Shown here in pieces: positions 36,767 through 46,062 of a stretch of DNA of 64,000 nt. A model generated the notes under the pieces. The model was not told the DNA's origin. It did not search any database and saw only the letters and a program-made list of their open reading frames with translations. Each line of letters begins with the position of its first letter. Within the stretch, counting starts at the first letter, position 1. The translations under genes were made by a program, and so were the position numbers. Source of the DNA: Nitrospira lenta (GTDB lineage Bacteria; Nitrospirota; Nitrospiria; Nitrospirales; Nitrospiraceae); NCBI RefSeq assembly GCF_900403705.1, contig NZ_OUNR01000001.1:372001-436000 (forward strand), written 5' to 3'.

Positions 36767-38350
36767 GTGACCACGCTTCGCCAGCAGCTCACCTCTCCGC
36801 TGCAACTTGCCGCCATTGCCACGGCGGGGCTGATTCTGTTGCCGCTCGGCTATGTCACCGTCCTCGCACTCTCGGCCGACCCCGCCGTCTGGTCTCGCCT
36901 GTGGGCGACGAGAATTCCTGAGCTGCTGTTCAATACGATTGCCCTTGCAGGGGCTGTCGCCGCCCTCACATTACTTCTGGGAGTCTCTACGGCATGGTTG
37001 GTGGTCCGTTTCGATTTTCCGGGACGCCGCCTCTGGGAAGCCGCGTTGATCCTTCCCCTCGCTATGCCCACCTACGTCCTAGCCTACGTCTACACCTATC
37101 TCCTCGGATTCGGCGGACCGGTGGAGCATCTGTGGCAACTCTGGGCCGGGCCGCAAGCCCGCATCGTGTCACCGCAGAGTTTTTGGGGCACGACGCTCGT
37201 CATGGCCCTGGATACCTTTCCCTTCGTCTATCTGCTCACCCGCAGCGCCCTCTTAAGTCTGAATGTGTCGTTCGAGGAAGTGGCGCGAGTCTGCGGAGTA
37301 TCCCGAGCCATGACACTCTGGCGCGTGACGCTCCCCCTCATACGCCCGTCGATCGCTGCGGGAGTCGCACTGGTCATTCTTTATGTGGTCTCCGATTTTG
37401 GCGCGGTCTCGCTGCTGCGCTATCAGACACTAACCTACGCCGTCTTCCAACAAATGACTGGGCGCTCCGACAATACCGCCGCGAGTATCCTGAGTGTATT
37501 GTTGGTGATCCTGGCCCTGCTGTTTCTTGTCACGGAGCGTTGGTTCCGCCAACGCAGCCGCTTCTACCAGACCACCGGCCGCTACCGGCCTCCGCAACGC
37601 ATCCGCTGTTCCTGGCTGGGAGCGGCTTCGATCACCGCGTTCATGAGTCTGATCGTCGCGATGTCCTTCGGTATTCCCGCCTACTTGCTGATCACCTGGA
37701 GCCTCTCGCCGGAAGCGCAAGCCATCATCGATAGCCGATTCTTCGGCTTTATCTGGAACAGCGCTCTGCTGGCCGCAGCGGCCGCAACGGTCGGCGTGAT
37801 CATCGGCCTGCCCCTGGCCTATCTGGCAAGCCGGCGTCCGACAGCGCTGAATATCGGCTGTCTCCAAGCCGCCTATGCCGGCTATGTACTCCCTGGACCG
37901 GTCGCCGCATTGGCGGTGCTCGTCCTCTGTCTGAAGATTGCCCCGGTGATGTACGGGACAATCCTGCTGTTGGTCATCGCCTATGTCATCCACTTTCTTC
38001 CCGCCGGGCTTCAAGCCCTGGAACCGGCCCTGCAGCAGATCACGCCAAACCTCGAAGAAGTCGCCCGCACCTTGGGGCTGGGCGTCCGCGAGACCTGGCG
38101 CCGCGTGACCTTGCCGCTGGTGCGCAACGGCTTTATCGTCGCCTGGGTGCTCATGTTTCTTCAGACGATGAAAGAGCTGCCGGCCACGTTGCTCTTGCGC
38201 CCGGTTGGCTTCGACACATTAGCCATCCGCGTCTGGCTGGAAGCGAGCGAGGAGTATTTTCAATTGGCGGCGCCTGCGGCGCTGCTCATTGTCTTATTGA
38301 GTCTGCCGGCCCTATTCCTATTAGTCTCAAAAGACTGGAGAGCCGCGTAA
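36767..38350 (+). CDS. fbpB: ferric iron ABC transporter permease (fused double type)
   Basis: A 527-residue inner-membrane protein with about twelve helices in two halves. Each half carries an EAA-type loop: EVARVCGVSRAMTLWRVTLP and EEVARTLGLGVRETWRRVTL. This fused layout is typical of FbpB/AfuB/HitB ferric permeases. GTG start, 15 bp after fbpA; fbpC follows after about 30 bp. Confidence 0.93.
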   Translation: MTTLRQQLTSPLQLAAIATAGLILLPLGYVTVLALSADPAVWSRLWATRIPELLFNTIALAGAVAALTLLLGVSTAWLVVRFDFPGRRLWEAALILPLAMPTYVLAYVYTYLLGFGGPVEHLWQLWAGPQARIVSPQSFWGTTLVMALDTFPFVYLLTRSALLSLNVSFEEVARVCGVSRAMTLWRVTLPLIRPSIAAGVALVILYVVSDFGAVSLLRYQTLTYAVFQQMTGRSDNTAASILSVLLVILALLFLVTERWFRQRSRFYQTTGRYRPPQRIRCSWLGAASITAFMSLIVAMSFGIPAYLLITWSLSPEAQAIIDSRFFGFIWNSALLAAAAATVGVIIGLPLAYLASRRPTALNIGCLQAAYAGYVLPGPVAALAVLVLCLKIAPVMYGTILLLVIAYVIHFLPAGLQALEPALQQITPNLEEVARTLGLGVRETWRRVTLPLVRNGFIVAWVLMFLQTMKELPATLLLRPVGFDTLAIRVWLEASEEYFQLAAPAALLIVLLSLPALFLLVSKDWRAA

Positions 38351-38381
38351 GAGGCAACGCCTCAACCCAGCGGTGGAATAT

Positions 38382-39485
38382 ATGCACACTGAACCACATC
38401 AGGCCCTCAACCAGCCGGACCTCTATCAGCCCGCTTCCAATGTGCTGGAGCTGCGCACCGTCGCCTGCGCCTATGAAACCGGACGGCCGGCCATTCGCAA
38501 TATCTCCTTTGCTGCGCGCGAGGGAGAAATTCTCTGTCTGCTGGGTCCCTCCGGTTGTGGAAAGACCACGATCCTCCGGGCGATTGCCGGCTTCGAACCG
38601 GTCCGATCCGGCGAACTGTTTCTCTCCGGCCGCCTGGTGTCGAATGCGAATCTCACCGTCCCGACCGAAGAGCGGCGCGTCGGCATGGTCTTCCAGGAAT
38701 ATGCGCTGTTTCCTCATCTGCGCGTGGCGGACAACATCGCCTTCGGCCTCCAACACCTCTCGCGAGGCGACCGGAAGTGCCAGATTCAAGAAATGCTCAC
38801 GCTCACCGGTCTTGAAGGGTTTGATCGCCGCTATCCGCATGAGCTCTCCGGCGGACAACAGCAGCGCGTCGCGCTCGCCCGCGCACTCGTGCAAAATCCC
38901 GTCGTCCTCTTACTGGATGAACCCTTCAGCAATCTGGATCCGGACATGGCCGGACGAATGCGCCAGGACCTCCATGCGCTGTTGCGGCGTACCAAAACGA
39001 CGACCATCCTCGTGACGCACGATCACGAAGAGGCCTTTGCCATGGCCGACCGGATTGCCGTCTTGAACCAGGGCGTGCTGGAACAGATGGATACGCCGGA
39101 ATTGATCTACCACATGCCGGCCAGTCCCTTCGTCGCGGATTTTGTGGGACAAGCCGACTTCATTCAGGGCGACATCCGTGACGGAATGATTCATACCGAG
39201 TTGGGCGAATTTCCCAACACACTCCCCGTCGTGGACGGCGCGGCCGTGACCGTGATGATCCGGCCCGACGATATCCACCTGCTGCCGGCCAAGGGCGCGA
39301 GCGCTCGAATCATCGGTCGTCAGTTCCGGGGATCTGAAAATCTCTATACGGTCCGCCTTCCCTCCGGGCAGATCGTCCACAGCAGTGAGGGCTCGACGAG
39401 CGTGTATCAGGAAGGGACCGCCGTTGAACTCCAAGTCTTGGCTACCCACACGGTGGTATTCCCCGCCCCCTTTCCGGCAGCCTAA
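38382..39485 (+). CDS. fbpC: ferric iron ABC transporter ATP-binding protein
   Basis: About 367 residues. ATPase motifs: Walker A LGPSGCGKTT, Q-loop FQEYALFPHL, signature LSGGQQQR, Walker B LLLDEPFSNLD, switch His in VTHDHEEA. A C-terminal TOBE-like domain (VMIRPDDIHLLPAKGA) fits the FbpC group. Powers the permease encoded upstream. ATG 38382 is likely; a GTG 9 bp earlier is in frame. Confidence 0.93.
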   Translation: MHTEPHQALNQPDLYQPASNVLELRTVACAYETGRPAIRNISFAAREGEILCLLGPSGCGKTTILRAIAGFEPVRSGELFLSGRLVSNANLTVPTEERRVGMVFQEYALFPHLRVADNIAFGLQHLSRGDRKCQIQEMLTLTGLEGFDRRYPHELSGGQQQRVALARALVQNPVVLLLDEPFSNLDPDMAGRMRQDLHALLRRTKTTTILVTHDHEEAFAMADRIAVLNQGVLEQMDTPELIYHMPASPFVADFVGQADFIQGDIRDGMIHTELGEFPNTLPVVDGAAVTVMIRPDDIHLLPAKGASARIIGRQFRGSENLYTVRLPSGQIVHSSEGSTSVYQEGTAVELQVLATHTVVFPAPFPAA

Positions 39486-39605
39486 ACGCGTGCCGCCGTC
39501 CAGTTGACAGGCCTTTTCCCCATCTGGCATTGATGGTAGGCACACAAGCCGATTCCGCGCCGCCGGTGCTGATTGAGAACCGGCGCTATCGAAGGAGCAC
39601 AGGTA

Positions 39606-40040
39606 ATGGATTCACTGAAACACGTCGTGGACTATGGCATCATCGGATTGTTGCTCGGCCTGAGCCTGTGGTCGGTCGCCGTCGCCGTTGAACGCTGGCT
39701 CTTCTACCGTAACATCAACGCCGCTCACTACCCCAACGCCCAGGTATTCGAAATCGCCCTGACGAAGCGATTGGTGATCATCGGCACGGTTGCAGCCAAC
39801 GCCCCCTACATCGGGCTGTTGGGCACCGTCTTGGGCATCATGCTGACATTCCACACCATGGGCACCTCCGGCACCATGGCGGTCAACACGATCATGATCG
39901 GATTGAGCCTCGCCCTGAAAGCCACCGCCGTGGGATTGCTCGTCGCGATTCCCTGTGTGGTCATGAATAACATTCTCCGTCGCCGGGTCGCCGAACTGCT
40001 GACCCAGTACAAGGTGGATCATGGATCGTCAGCAAGTTGA
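39606..40040 (+). CDS. exbB: ExbB-type proton channel subunit
   Basis: A 144-residue protein with three membrane helices, including VAANAPYIGLLGTVLGIMLT and LALKATAVGLLVAIPCVVMN, the conserved MotA/TolQ/ExbB region. With ExbD it uses the proton gradient to energise TonB. It is the short form lacking part of the cytoplasmic domain. ATG 39606 follows AAGGAG. Overlaps exbD by 20 bp. Confidence 0.92.
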   Translation: MDSLKHVVDYGIIGLLLGLSLWSVAVAVERWLFYRNINAAHYPNAQVFEIALTKRLVIIGTVAANAPYIGLLGTVLGIMLTFHTMGTSGTMAVNTIMIGLSLALKATAVGLLVAIPCVVMNNILRRRVAELLTQYKVDHGSSAS

Positions 40041-40398
40041 TCAGATCAATGTCATCCCGCTCGTGGACGTCATGCTCGTGCTGCTGGTCATCGTACTGAC
40101 GACCGCCACCTTCATCAGCACCGGACAAATCCCCGTCAATCTCGCCAAAGCGAAGTCGGTCAGCGACCGCAAAGACGTGCCCCTCGTCATTACCCTCACA
40201 TCAGAAGGGCATCTATTCCTGAATGACAAGCCGATACCGGATGACGGCCTGCCCGCTGCGCTCGGGGAAGAATCGCGCGACGCGGCGGTGGTCGTTCGGG
40301 CGGATAAAGTGACCGTGCTCGAGCGCTTCGTCGCCCTCGTCGATGAAGTTAGAGGATTGGGGTTTCAACAGGTCAGCCTTGAGGTGATCCGGTTGTGA
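40021..40398 (+). CDS. exbD: ExbD-type biopolymer transport protein
   Basis: A 125-residue protein with one N-terminal helix containing the proton-path Asp (INVIPLVDVMLVLLVIVLTT) and a periplasmic ExbD domain. Partner of ExbB upstream and TonB downstream; the tonB ATG overlaps the exbD stop. Confidence 0.93.
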   Translation: MDRQQVDQINVIPLVDVMLVLLVIVLTTATFISTGQIPVNLAKAKSVSDRKDVPLVITLTSEGHLFLNDKPIPDDGLPAALGEESRDAAVVVRADKVTVLERFVALVDEVRGLGFQQVSLEVIRL

Positions 40399-41444
40399 TG
40401 TCCGTGCGGAATCAAGATCGACTGCGCGCAGGCGGGGCACATACAGCCGGATGGCTGGTGTCGCTTGGCTTCCATGGCAGCTTGGTGCTCGGAGCGATGG
40501 TCTTGCTTCAACAGATGCAACTGACGCAGCTGGAGGAACCATTCGAATGGAATGTCGCCATGGTTCAGCCCGCCGCGACGCCACCCTCACCGGCTGCCGC
40601 CAACGAGTCACCGCCGATTCCGCCGACACCATCACAGGCTCTCGCTCCGAGACGCCCGGAACCCACACCAGCTCAGCCCGTGCCGTCTCCCGTTGTTCCC
40701 GCCCCAGCACCAGCGATTGACACCCACCTCCCCCCTCCTCGTACTGAGCCGGCCCCTTCTCCCTCGATCCACGCCGCAGCACCCTCAACGCCCGAGCCCA
40801 TGCCTGAACCAGTTCGCGAGCACCCACGCCCTCAGCTATCCGCCGCCATGAAATCGCCTGAGGCATCACCCCCAACGCCCCCGACCGACCGGCTACCAAC
40901 CGCGCAGGTACAGGCACCCGCCGAACCACTCGAAACTTCGGCACCTGCCAGTCCAGCAACCAGCCCTCCGGAACCAACAGCTGTCCCGCCCGAGCCTGTT
41001 CGCAGACAGGTCGATGTCCCTCAGCAACCACTGCCTGCGCCCAGCAGGACCGCGGAGGCATCCACGGCAACCAATCAGCCCGCAGCGACAGTCGCCACGG
41101 AAGTGGCCGCGCTCACTCCGCCGAGTCAGTCCAACACAGCCAAGCCTGATGATGGCTGGCTCTCAACGCTGATGGGGAAATGGATTGCCGATCTGGAAAA
41201 ACACTATCCCGCAACCCTACGGCTGGAAGGCATACAGGGGAAAGTCGTGCTTGTAGCAATGCTCCATGAGAATGGAACACTGACGGATGTGAGAATCGCA
41301 AAAAGCTCAGGAAATACTGTGCTCGATCACGCGGCGATTGCCGATGTGGAGCAAGGCCCACCGATCAAGCTCTCCCGCCCGCTCGGTCGTCCACAACGCC
41401 CCATCAAGTTTTCGATCAGTTACGACCTAAAAATTACTCGGTGA
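40398..41444 (+). CDS. tonB: TonB energy transducer, first copy
   Basis: About 348 residues: N-terminal helix (GWLVSLGFHGSLVLGAMVLL), a very long Pro/Ala/Thr/Ser-rich periplasmic spacer (residues about 55-260), and a C-terminal TonB fold with GKVVLVAMLHENGTLTDVRI and IKFSISYDLKITR. It transfers energy to TonB-dependent receptors. ATG 40398 shares its A with the exbD stop. A copy of its last codons lies downstream (41500-41544). Confidence 0.92.
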   Translation: MSVRNQDRLRAGGAHTAGWLVSLGFHGSLVLGAMVLLQQMQLTQLEEPFEWNVAMVQPAATPPSPAAANESPPIPPTPSQALAPRRPEPTPAQPVPSPVVPAPAPAIDTHLPPPRTEPAPSPSIHAAAPSTPEPMPEPVREHPRPQLSAAMKSPEASPPTPPTDRLPTAQVQAPAEPLETSAPASPATSPPEPTAVPPEPVRRQVDVPQQPLPAPSRTAEASTATNQPAATVATEVAALTPPSQSNTAKPDDGWLSTLMGKWIADLEKHYPATLRLEGIQGKVVLVAMLHENGTLTDVRIAKSSGNTVLDHAAIADVEQGPPIKLSRPLGRPQRPIKFSISYDLKITR

Positions 41445-41499
41445 TGGCCGATCGGCTTGATCGTACAGTCCGACTCTCGTCAGTTCTGCTACTACTCTC

Positions 41500-41544
41500 C
41501 CGCTCAAACTTTCGATCAATTACGATCTGAAAACGGGTCGGTAA
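41500..41544 (+). pseudogene. remnant of a tonB 3' end
   Basis: Read in frame this stretch gives PLKLSINYDLKTGR and a stop, nearly the same as the tonB end PIKFSISYDLKITR and stop 100 bp upstream. No upstream coding part remains. It looks like a leftover of a second tonB after deletion or recombination. The end of the minus-strand lipoprotein gene runs over it. Confidence 0.65.
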
Positions 41545-41890
41545 TTTTCGCCGGCTTCATCGCACAGTCCTGGTCATGCCAGTCGCGCAGCATTCCCTGC
41601 TGATCGAATGTGAGCTGATAGGCCCGGCAATATTCCTCTCTGGCATACCCGCTATAGCCGCTGGTCCCGCTGCCTCGCACAAAATATGTCCAGAGGACGC
41701 GTCCGTCCGGCTGCGGCTCCTGCTTATGGGGAGCTCCATAGCGCTTGGCCACCTCATCCTGCGTGACCTGATTCACTTTGCTCTGGAAATAGCCCGTTTC
41801 AAACTCCCCGCAAGCACCACAGAAAACCAGCCCCAGAACCAGACAACACCGAATCCATCGCATCATCGCATACGCCCGCCTTTGAGCCAT
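41516..41890 (-). CDS. small lipoprotein, hypothetical
   Basis: A 124-residue protein with a lipoprotein signal (CCLVLGLVFCGAC) and a region like SmpA/OmlA small lipoproteins (SKVNQVTQDEVAKRYGAPHK). Strands with WTYFVRGSG and CRAYQLTFDQQG follow. The last 10 residues are encoded by the reverse strand of the tonB remnant, so the C-terminus may be a recent addition. Function unknown. Confidence 0.65.
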   Translation of the reverse strand: MAQRRAYAMMRWIRCCLVLGLVFCGACGEFETGYFQSKVNQVTQDEVAKRYGAPHKQEPQPDGRVLWTYFVRGSGTSGYSGYAREEYCRAYQLTFDQQGMLRDWHDQDCAMKPAKITDPFSDRN

Positions 41891-41917
41891 CGTACCCCCT
41901 TCTCGAAAGAAATCTTC

Positions 41918-42934
41918 TTATGGATACCGTAGCCGGGATCGCAGTCCTGAGGAGACAGTCATCCTCCCGCGATCATCGATGATGACGGCTTCGACGTCCG
42001 GAAGGCGCTCGACCAGCGCCATTCCACGCTCTGGCCCAAGAACAAAAATACCTGTATCAAGCCCATCCGCGACTGTCCCTTCGGTGGCAATCACGGTGAC
42101 ACTCTGACATTTCCTCGCGGGCTCTAGCAATACCGGATCGAGGATATGGTGATACCGTATACCCGCCCGCTCAAAATACCGCTCGTAATCCCCGGCAGTC
42201 GAAATGGCTTCGTCCTGCAGATCGATCGTCGCGACCAGTGCACCGTCTTGTCGAGGATGGCGGATACCGACCGAAAATCCTTTCATCCCAGGCAAATTGC
42301 CGAACGCCTTAATGTCGCCGGACAACGCAATGACGCCTCCTATCGCGCCGGCCTTCTTCATCGCGTCGGCCGCCCGATCGGCGGCATACCCTTTACCGAT
42401 CCCGCCAATATCAATTCGCATCCCCCGTACAGGCAGAAAAATAGTATGGGCTGTTCGATCAACTCGGATCGCAGACCAATCGATCAACGGCTTCAGTGAC
42501 TGCAATTCCGCATGACTGGGAATCCGCTGATCGTCGACTACGCTCCAGGCTTCGACTGCAGGGCCAATTGCAATGTTAAACCCACCTTCGGTTAAACCAG
42601 CCATTTCAAGCGAACGCAGAACCACCTCCAAGGTTTCAGGACCAACCGCCACAGGCTCTCGTCCCGCGGCGGCATTCACCTGAGATACGTCACTGGTTTG
42701 AATCCACGTACTGAGAAGCTGCTCTAGTCGCTTCACCTCATGAAACCCCGCGTCCATTGAAGCCTGCGCAATGGCCTTAGTCGGAGCGACCGTCGTGATG
42801 GAGACCAGCGTCCCCATATGCATCTGGGCTCGTTTCCCCACGACAGGCGGTTCAGTGGAGCGGATCGTCCCACACCCCGCAAGCAGGATAACCATCACCC
42901 CCCCGATCACTCCTGAGAACCACGCTCGCATCAT
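41918..42934 (-). CDS. apbE: FAD:protein FMN transferase ApbE, lipoprotein
   Basis: About 338 residues, anchored by a lipoprotein signal (GVMVILLAGC). ApbE motifs: HMGTLVSITTVA, DIGGIGKGYAADRAADAM, LSGDIKAFGN and STAGDYERYFERAGIRYHH. It attaches FMN covalently to Thr/Ser in exported flavoproteins. The likely client is the FMN-binding protein at 45352-46038. ATG 42934 or 42931 follow the signal peptide. Divergent from the zinc-finger/porin cluster, sharing the Fur-type site. Confidence 0.92.
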   Translation of the reverse strand: MMRAWFSGVIGGVMVILLAGCGTIRSTEPPVVGKRAQMHMGTLVSITTVAPTKAIAQASMDAGFHEVKRLEQLLSTWIQTSDVSQVNAAAGREPVAVGPETLEVVLRSLEMAGLTEGGFNIAIGPAVEAWSVVDDQRIPSHAELQSLKPLIDWSAIRVDRTAHTIFLPVRGMRIDIGGIGKGYAADRAADAMKKAGAIGGVIALSGDIKAFGNLPGMKGFSVGIRHPRQDGALVATIDLQDEAISTAGDYERYFERAGIRYHHILDPVLLEPARKCQSVTVIATEGTVADGLDTGIFVLGPERGMALVERLPDVEAVIIDDRGRMTVSSGLRSRLRYP

Positions 42935-43035
42935 AATTTCACCATTTCCAGCGCCAAACCACACAACCACCCAGCCGTACGGCCTCACTATGCGGCACGC
43001 GATACCCTCTTGACAATGGAACCTCTAGCGAGATA

Positions 43036-43052
43036 CTAATAATCGTTCTCAA
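43036..43052. promoter_or_regulatory. candidate Fur-type operator between apbE and the porin cluster
   Basis: CTAATAATCGTTCTCAA; closely resembles classical Fur boxes (AATAATC-TTCTC). It sits 28 bp before the Com-type gene and about 100 bp before apbE, so it could control both directions. Confidence 0.6.
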
Positions 43053-43079
43053 TTTCATTTACCAGGATTGCCGACCACT

Positions 43080-43259
43080 ATGATCACTACATCAGCCTCA
43101 AATTCTGACACGTGTCATGGCACTGAAACCCGCTGCGAATGCGGGCAACTGATCGCTAAAGTGCGCGGGCAAGGGATCGAACTGAAATGCAAACGCTGCA
43201 AACGCATTGTCATCATTCCCTTCTCGTCCATCGAAGGATGGAGCACCGTCGCATCGTGA
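43080..43259 (+). CDS. Com-type zinc-finger protein, first copy
   Basis: A 59-residue protein with CECGQLIAKVRGQGIELKCK and KCKRC, i.e. two Cys pairs spaced as in the Mu Com zinc finger. Com of phage Mu binds the mom mRNA and lets it be translated. Chromosomal Com-like genes are known but hardly studied. It is the first gene after the Fur-type site and precedes a porin by 134 bp. A second copy lies at 51110. The role in activating the following gene is a hypothesis. Confidence 0.8.
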   Translation: MITTSASNSDTCHGTETRCECGQLIAKVRGQGIELKCKRCKRIVIIPFSSIEGWSTVAS

Positions 43260-43393
43260 GTCGATTCACGAAAGGAGGTCTCCACAGAACTACTGCAGCA
43301 TTCATTCGAGATGCCGTGCTGTGTACATACGCCAGACCAGAGACCGTCGAGTCCCGAGTCAGACCACAACCCAACTCACCGTGGAGGATACCG

Positions 43394-44842
43394 ATGAAGA
43401 TGCGGTCAATCCTCGGGGCTCTCATCATCGCCAGTTTGTCGGCTGTGCCGGCCTTGGCAGTCGATATGACCCCGGAGGAAATCAAGAAGTTAGTCGATGA
43501 CGCCGTGAACAAGAAGATGCAGGAGCACGAACGGCGAGAAAGTTCAGCCGAACGAAGCCTGGAGCGGAAGGACGGCCAACCCGGCACAGCGCAATATCCT
43601 ATGGCCTCCGGCCCTATCACCGACATTCGAGTCGAACGCAAGGGCGAAGAAAAGATTCCCTTGGGATTCGGATCGACCGGATCAGGAAAACTGATCTACG
43701 CGAAACCGTTCTTAAGCGCGCCCAAAGCGACGGTCGGCGGATATGTCGATGTGATGTACAACAATCTGTCGCGCCCCAATCTGGACAATCCTAGCCGCAA
43801 CAGTTTCGGCCAACAACGGCTGGTGCCGTTTATTTACGCCGACATTACAGATCATATTAAGTTTGCGACGGAACTCGAGTTTGAGCGAGGCGGAGCAAAT
43901 GCCCCTCAGACTGGCGATGGATCTTTTCAGATCGAGTTCGCCCAGCTGGACTATTTGATCCATGAAGCTATTAATCTGCGCGCCGGTATCCTGCTGATGC
44001 CGGTCGGCAAGTTCAACTTGCTGCACGATTCGCCGTTGAACGATCTCGTTGATCGTCCGATGGTCTCCCGCATCATTATCCCTAGCACCTGGTTCGAAGC
44101 CGGCGCTGGTATCTATGGAACTTTATACCCGACCTCTTTATCGAAGATCGACTACGAACTCTATGCGGTGAACGGCATGAGTTCGACGGCCGGAACCATC
44201 AACGATCTTGGAGTGCGCAGTGTGCGCGGCAGCGTCTCGCGAGATCGCGATCAAAGCAAGGCCATCGTCGGCCGGGTCGCCATCAGCCCGATGCTGGGAA
44301 TCGAAGTGGCCGGGTCCGGGTATCACGGACAACTGAATCCCGGTGGACAGACCAATAACGGGATCACCGGCGTCAGCAACATCACCATTGGAGCCGTAGA
44401 CTGGACGCTGCAACGAGGTCCTTTCGAGGTCATCGGAGAAGCTGCCTGGACAACCATTACGAATCCAGGGATCGGCCCGGGTAAGATGAGCGGCTACTAC
44501 GTGCAAGGTAACTACCACTTCATGCCGGAATTCCTGAAGACCTGGGCACCCAGTCACTTCACGGACGCATCGACATTTACCGCCGTCGTCCGGTGGGAAC
44601 AGGTCGATACCGATGTCGGCGACCGAACCCTGAACAACGCAGGCGGAGGCAACCGGCGGGAACTTAACCGGCTGACCCTGGGCCTCAACTTCAGGCCGAT
44701 TGAAGACACGGTCATTAAATTTGACTGGCAGCTCAACACTCAGAACAACGCAAGAGGGCTCGTTCCAGCTGGCGACCTGGCAACGAATACCAGTCTCTTA
44801 AATGGCAACGGCTTCCTGATTCAAGCCGCCACGTACTTCTAG
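43394..44842 (+). CDS. outer-membrane porin with coiled-coil N-terminus, first copy
   Basis: A 482-residue protein with signal peptide (LGALIIASLSAVPALA), a short predicted coiled coil (IKKLVDDAVNKKMQEHERRE), then a beta-barrel starting at GSTGSGKLIYAKPFL and ending ATYF with terminal Phe, the outer-membrane assembly signal. Aromatic girdle strands such as MSGYYVQGNYHFMPEF repeat. It resembles OprP/OprO-like or other 16-strand porins; substrate unknown. ATG 43394 after GGAGGA. A paralogue lies at 46785. Confidence 0.87.
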   Translation: MKMRSILGALIIASLSAVPALAVDMTPEEIKKLVDDAVNKKMQEHERRESSAERSLERKDGQPGTAQYPMASGPITDIRVERKGEEKIPLGFGSTGSGKLIYAKPFLSAPKATVGGYVDVMYNNLSRPNLDNPSRNSFGQQRLVPFIYADITDHIKFATELEFERGGANAPQTGDGSFQIEFAQLDYLIHEAINLRAGILLMPVGKFNLLHDSPLNDLVDRPMVSRIIIPSTWFEAGAGIYGTLYPTSLSKIDYELYAVNGMSSTAGTINDLGVRSVRGSVSRDRDQSKAIVGRVAISPMLGIEVAGSGYHGQLNPGGQTNNGITGVSNITIGAVDWTLQRGPFEVIGEAAWTTITNPGIGPGKMSGYYVQGNYHFMPEFLKTWAPSHFTDASTFTAVVRWEQVDTDVGDRTLNNAGGGNRRELNRLTLGLNFRPIEDTVIKFDWQLNTQNNARGLVPAGDLATNTSLLNGNGFLIQAATYF

Positions 44843-44851
44843 AAGAACCAT

Positions 44852-44880
44852 GAGGGGCCGCCTCGGAAAGGGGCGGCCTC
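44852..44880. other. hairpin between porin and lipoprotein genes
   Basis: GAGGGGCCGCC and GGCGGCCTC form a stem 10 bp after the porin stop, without a T-tract. It may set mRNA ends or stability rather than stop transcription. Confidence 0.5.
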
Positions 44881-44908
44881 TCAGCGAACAATAAGGCCGC
44901 GTACTATT

Positions 44909-45367
44909 ATGATGATGAAACGACTCGTTCCCCTCCTCCTGATGCCGGTGTTACTCACGGCCTGCGCCTCCATGAGTGGCATGCAGCAGCGGTTTGCGGT
45001 GTGCAGCTATGACCACGCCTGGGATGCGGCCCTTGATGCAGTGAAGGATCGCGCGGTCGTGACGAAAGACAAAGAAGACGGAATGATCGTCACCGGCTGG
45101 CTCGAAATTCCCATGCCAGGACGGACCTTTGGTGCCCTCCAACGCGATTTGGGGGATAGCAGAGATCGGTCCCGTATCACCCTGGTCGTCAAGCGTCTCA
45201 ACGATGTCACCAAGATCAGTTTTACCGAAGAGCGGCAGCGCTGGGCGTTCCGCGGCGGCTCACGCCTCTTCGGTTGGGCCTCCACCGATCCCTCGGCGGA
45301 AGTCATGGCCGATGTACAAAGCCGTCTGGATACAAAACTAAAGGAGCAAGGATGTTCTCTCAGCTGA
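44909..45367 (+). CDS. lipoprotein, hypothetical (BamC-like fold possible)
   Basis: A 152-residue protein with a clear lipoprotein signal (LLLMPVLLTACAS). The mature part has an alpha/beta pattern with HAWDAALDAVKDRAVVTKDK and SRITLVVKRLNDVTKISFTE, as in small BamC- or DUF3568-like domains. Lies between porin and FMN-binding protein and overlaps the latter's start by 16 bp, so it is part of this cluster. It could be an assembly or docking lipoprotein. Confidence 0.75.
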   Translation: MMMKRLVPLLLMPVLLTACASMSGMQQRFAVCSYDHAWDAALDAVKDRAVVTKDKEDGMIVTGWLEIPMPGRTFGALQRDLGDSRDRSRITLVVKRLNDVTKISFTEERQRWAFRGGSRLFGWASTDPSAEVMADVQSRLDTKLKEQGCSLS

Positions 45368-46038
45368 GTGCGTTCCGCACCGTTACGACCGTCTTGGTGT
45401 TAGTGGTCTCAGCTCTCCCGGCCTTTGCCGGCGAAAAGATCTGGGATAACGAGTTGCACCGATTTCTGAAAGACGACGACTTCAAGTATGAAGAATTTAT
45501 GACGGAAGAGGAGGCCGTGAAAACCATCCTCCCGAAGTCGCACCGCATACACAAGGAGCTAATCCGCCTGACACCGGACAAGAAAGAGCTCATCGAGCAG
45601 CGAATCGGCTGGAAGTTCCCAGAAGAATCCTTTGAGCTATACATCGGAGAGACCGGAGACAAGATCGACGGCTATGCCATGATCCACAACACCATCGGCA
45701 AGTACAAACACATGACCTATATGGTCGGCGTCGATTCGAAGGGCGCCTGCACGGACGTGGAGCTGCTGGTCTTTCGCGATGCCAGAGGCAGTGAGGTCGG
45801 GAAAAAGCGGTTCAATGCGCAATATGACGGTAGAACGGTATCCGACCCTATCCGGATCAACAAGGACATCATCAATATCAGCGGTGCCACCATGTCCGTC
45901 CGATCGATGAGCGCCGGCGTCAAGCGGGTCCTGGTCCTGGTCGACGAGTTTTACCTGAAGCCGGCCGGGCTGGGGAGCGATACCGTCACATCTCGCAAAT
46001 CTGAGAAGGGCATCTTTACATCCATTTTCGGCGACTAA
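45352..46038 (+). CDS. exported FMN-binding domain protein
   Basis: A 228-residue protein with signal peptide (TVTTVLVLVVSALPAFAGEK) and an FMN-binding domain as in RnfG/NqrC. The flavin attachment sequence is SGAT (residues 177-180, in NISGATMSVRSM), where Thr180 would carry FMN. The usual Asp three residues before is absent (Ile), so it is slightly atypical. ApbE encoded nearby is the likely modifying enzyme. ATG 45352 follows AAGGAG. Expected to pass electrons in the periplasm. Confidence 0.87.
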   Translation: MFSQLSAFRTVTTVLVLVVSALPAFAGEKIWDNELHRFLKDDDFKYEEFMTEEEAVKTILPKSHRIHKELIRLTPDKKELIEQRIGWKFPEESFELYIGETGDKIDGYAMIHNTIGKYKHMTYMVGVDSKGACTDVELLVFRDARGSEVGKKRFNAQYDGRTVSDPIRINKDIINISGATMSVRSMSAGVKRVLVLVDEFYLKPAGLGSDTVTSRKSEKGIFTSIFGD

Positions 46039-46062
46039 CCGAAGCGGACCGAGCGTCCCCCT

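Noticed and set aside
39540-39605. Fourth Fur-type site before exbB (TTGAGA near 39569)
   Set aside because: Only the left half-site is present; the sequence 5 bp further on is not TMTCAA.
43187-43393. Upstream extension of the first porin frame
   Set aside because: It overlaps the Com-type gene in another frame and lacks a signal peptide; the signal peptide starts at 43394.
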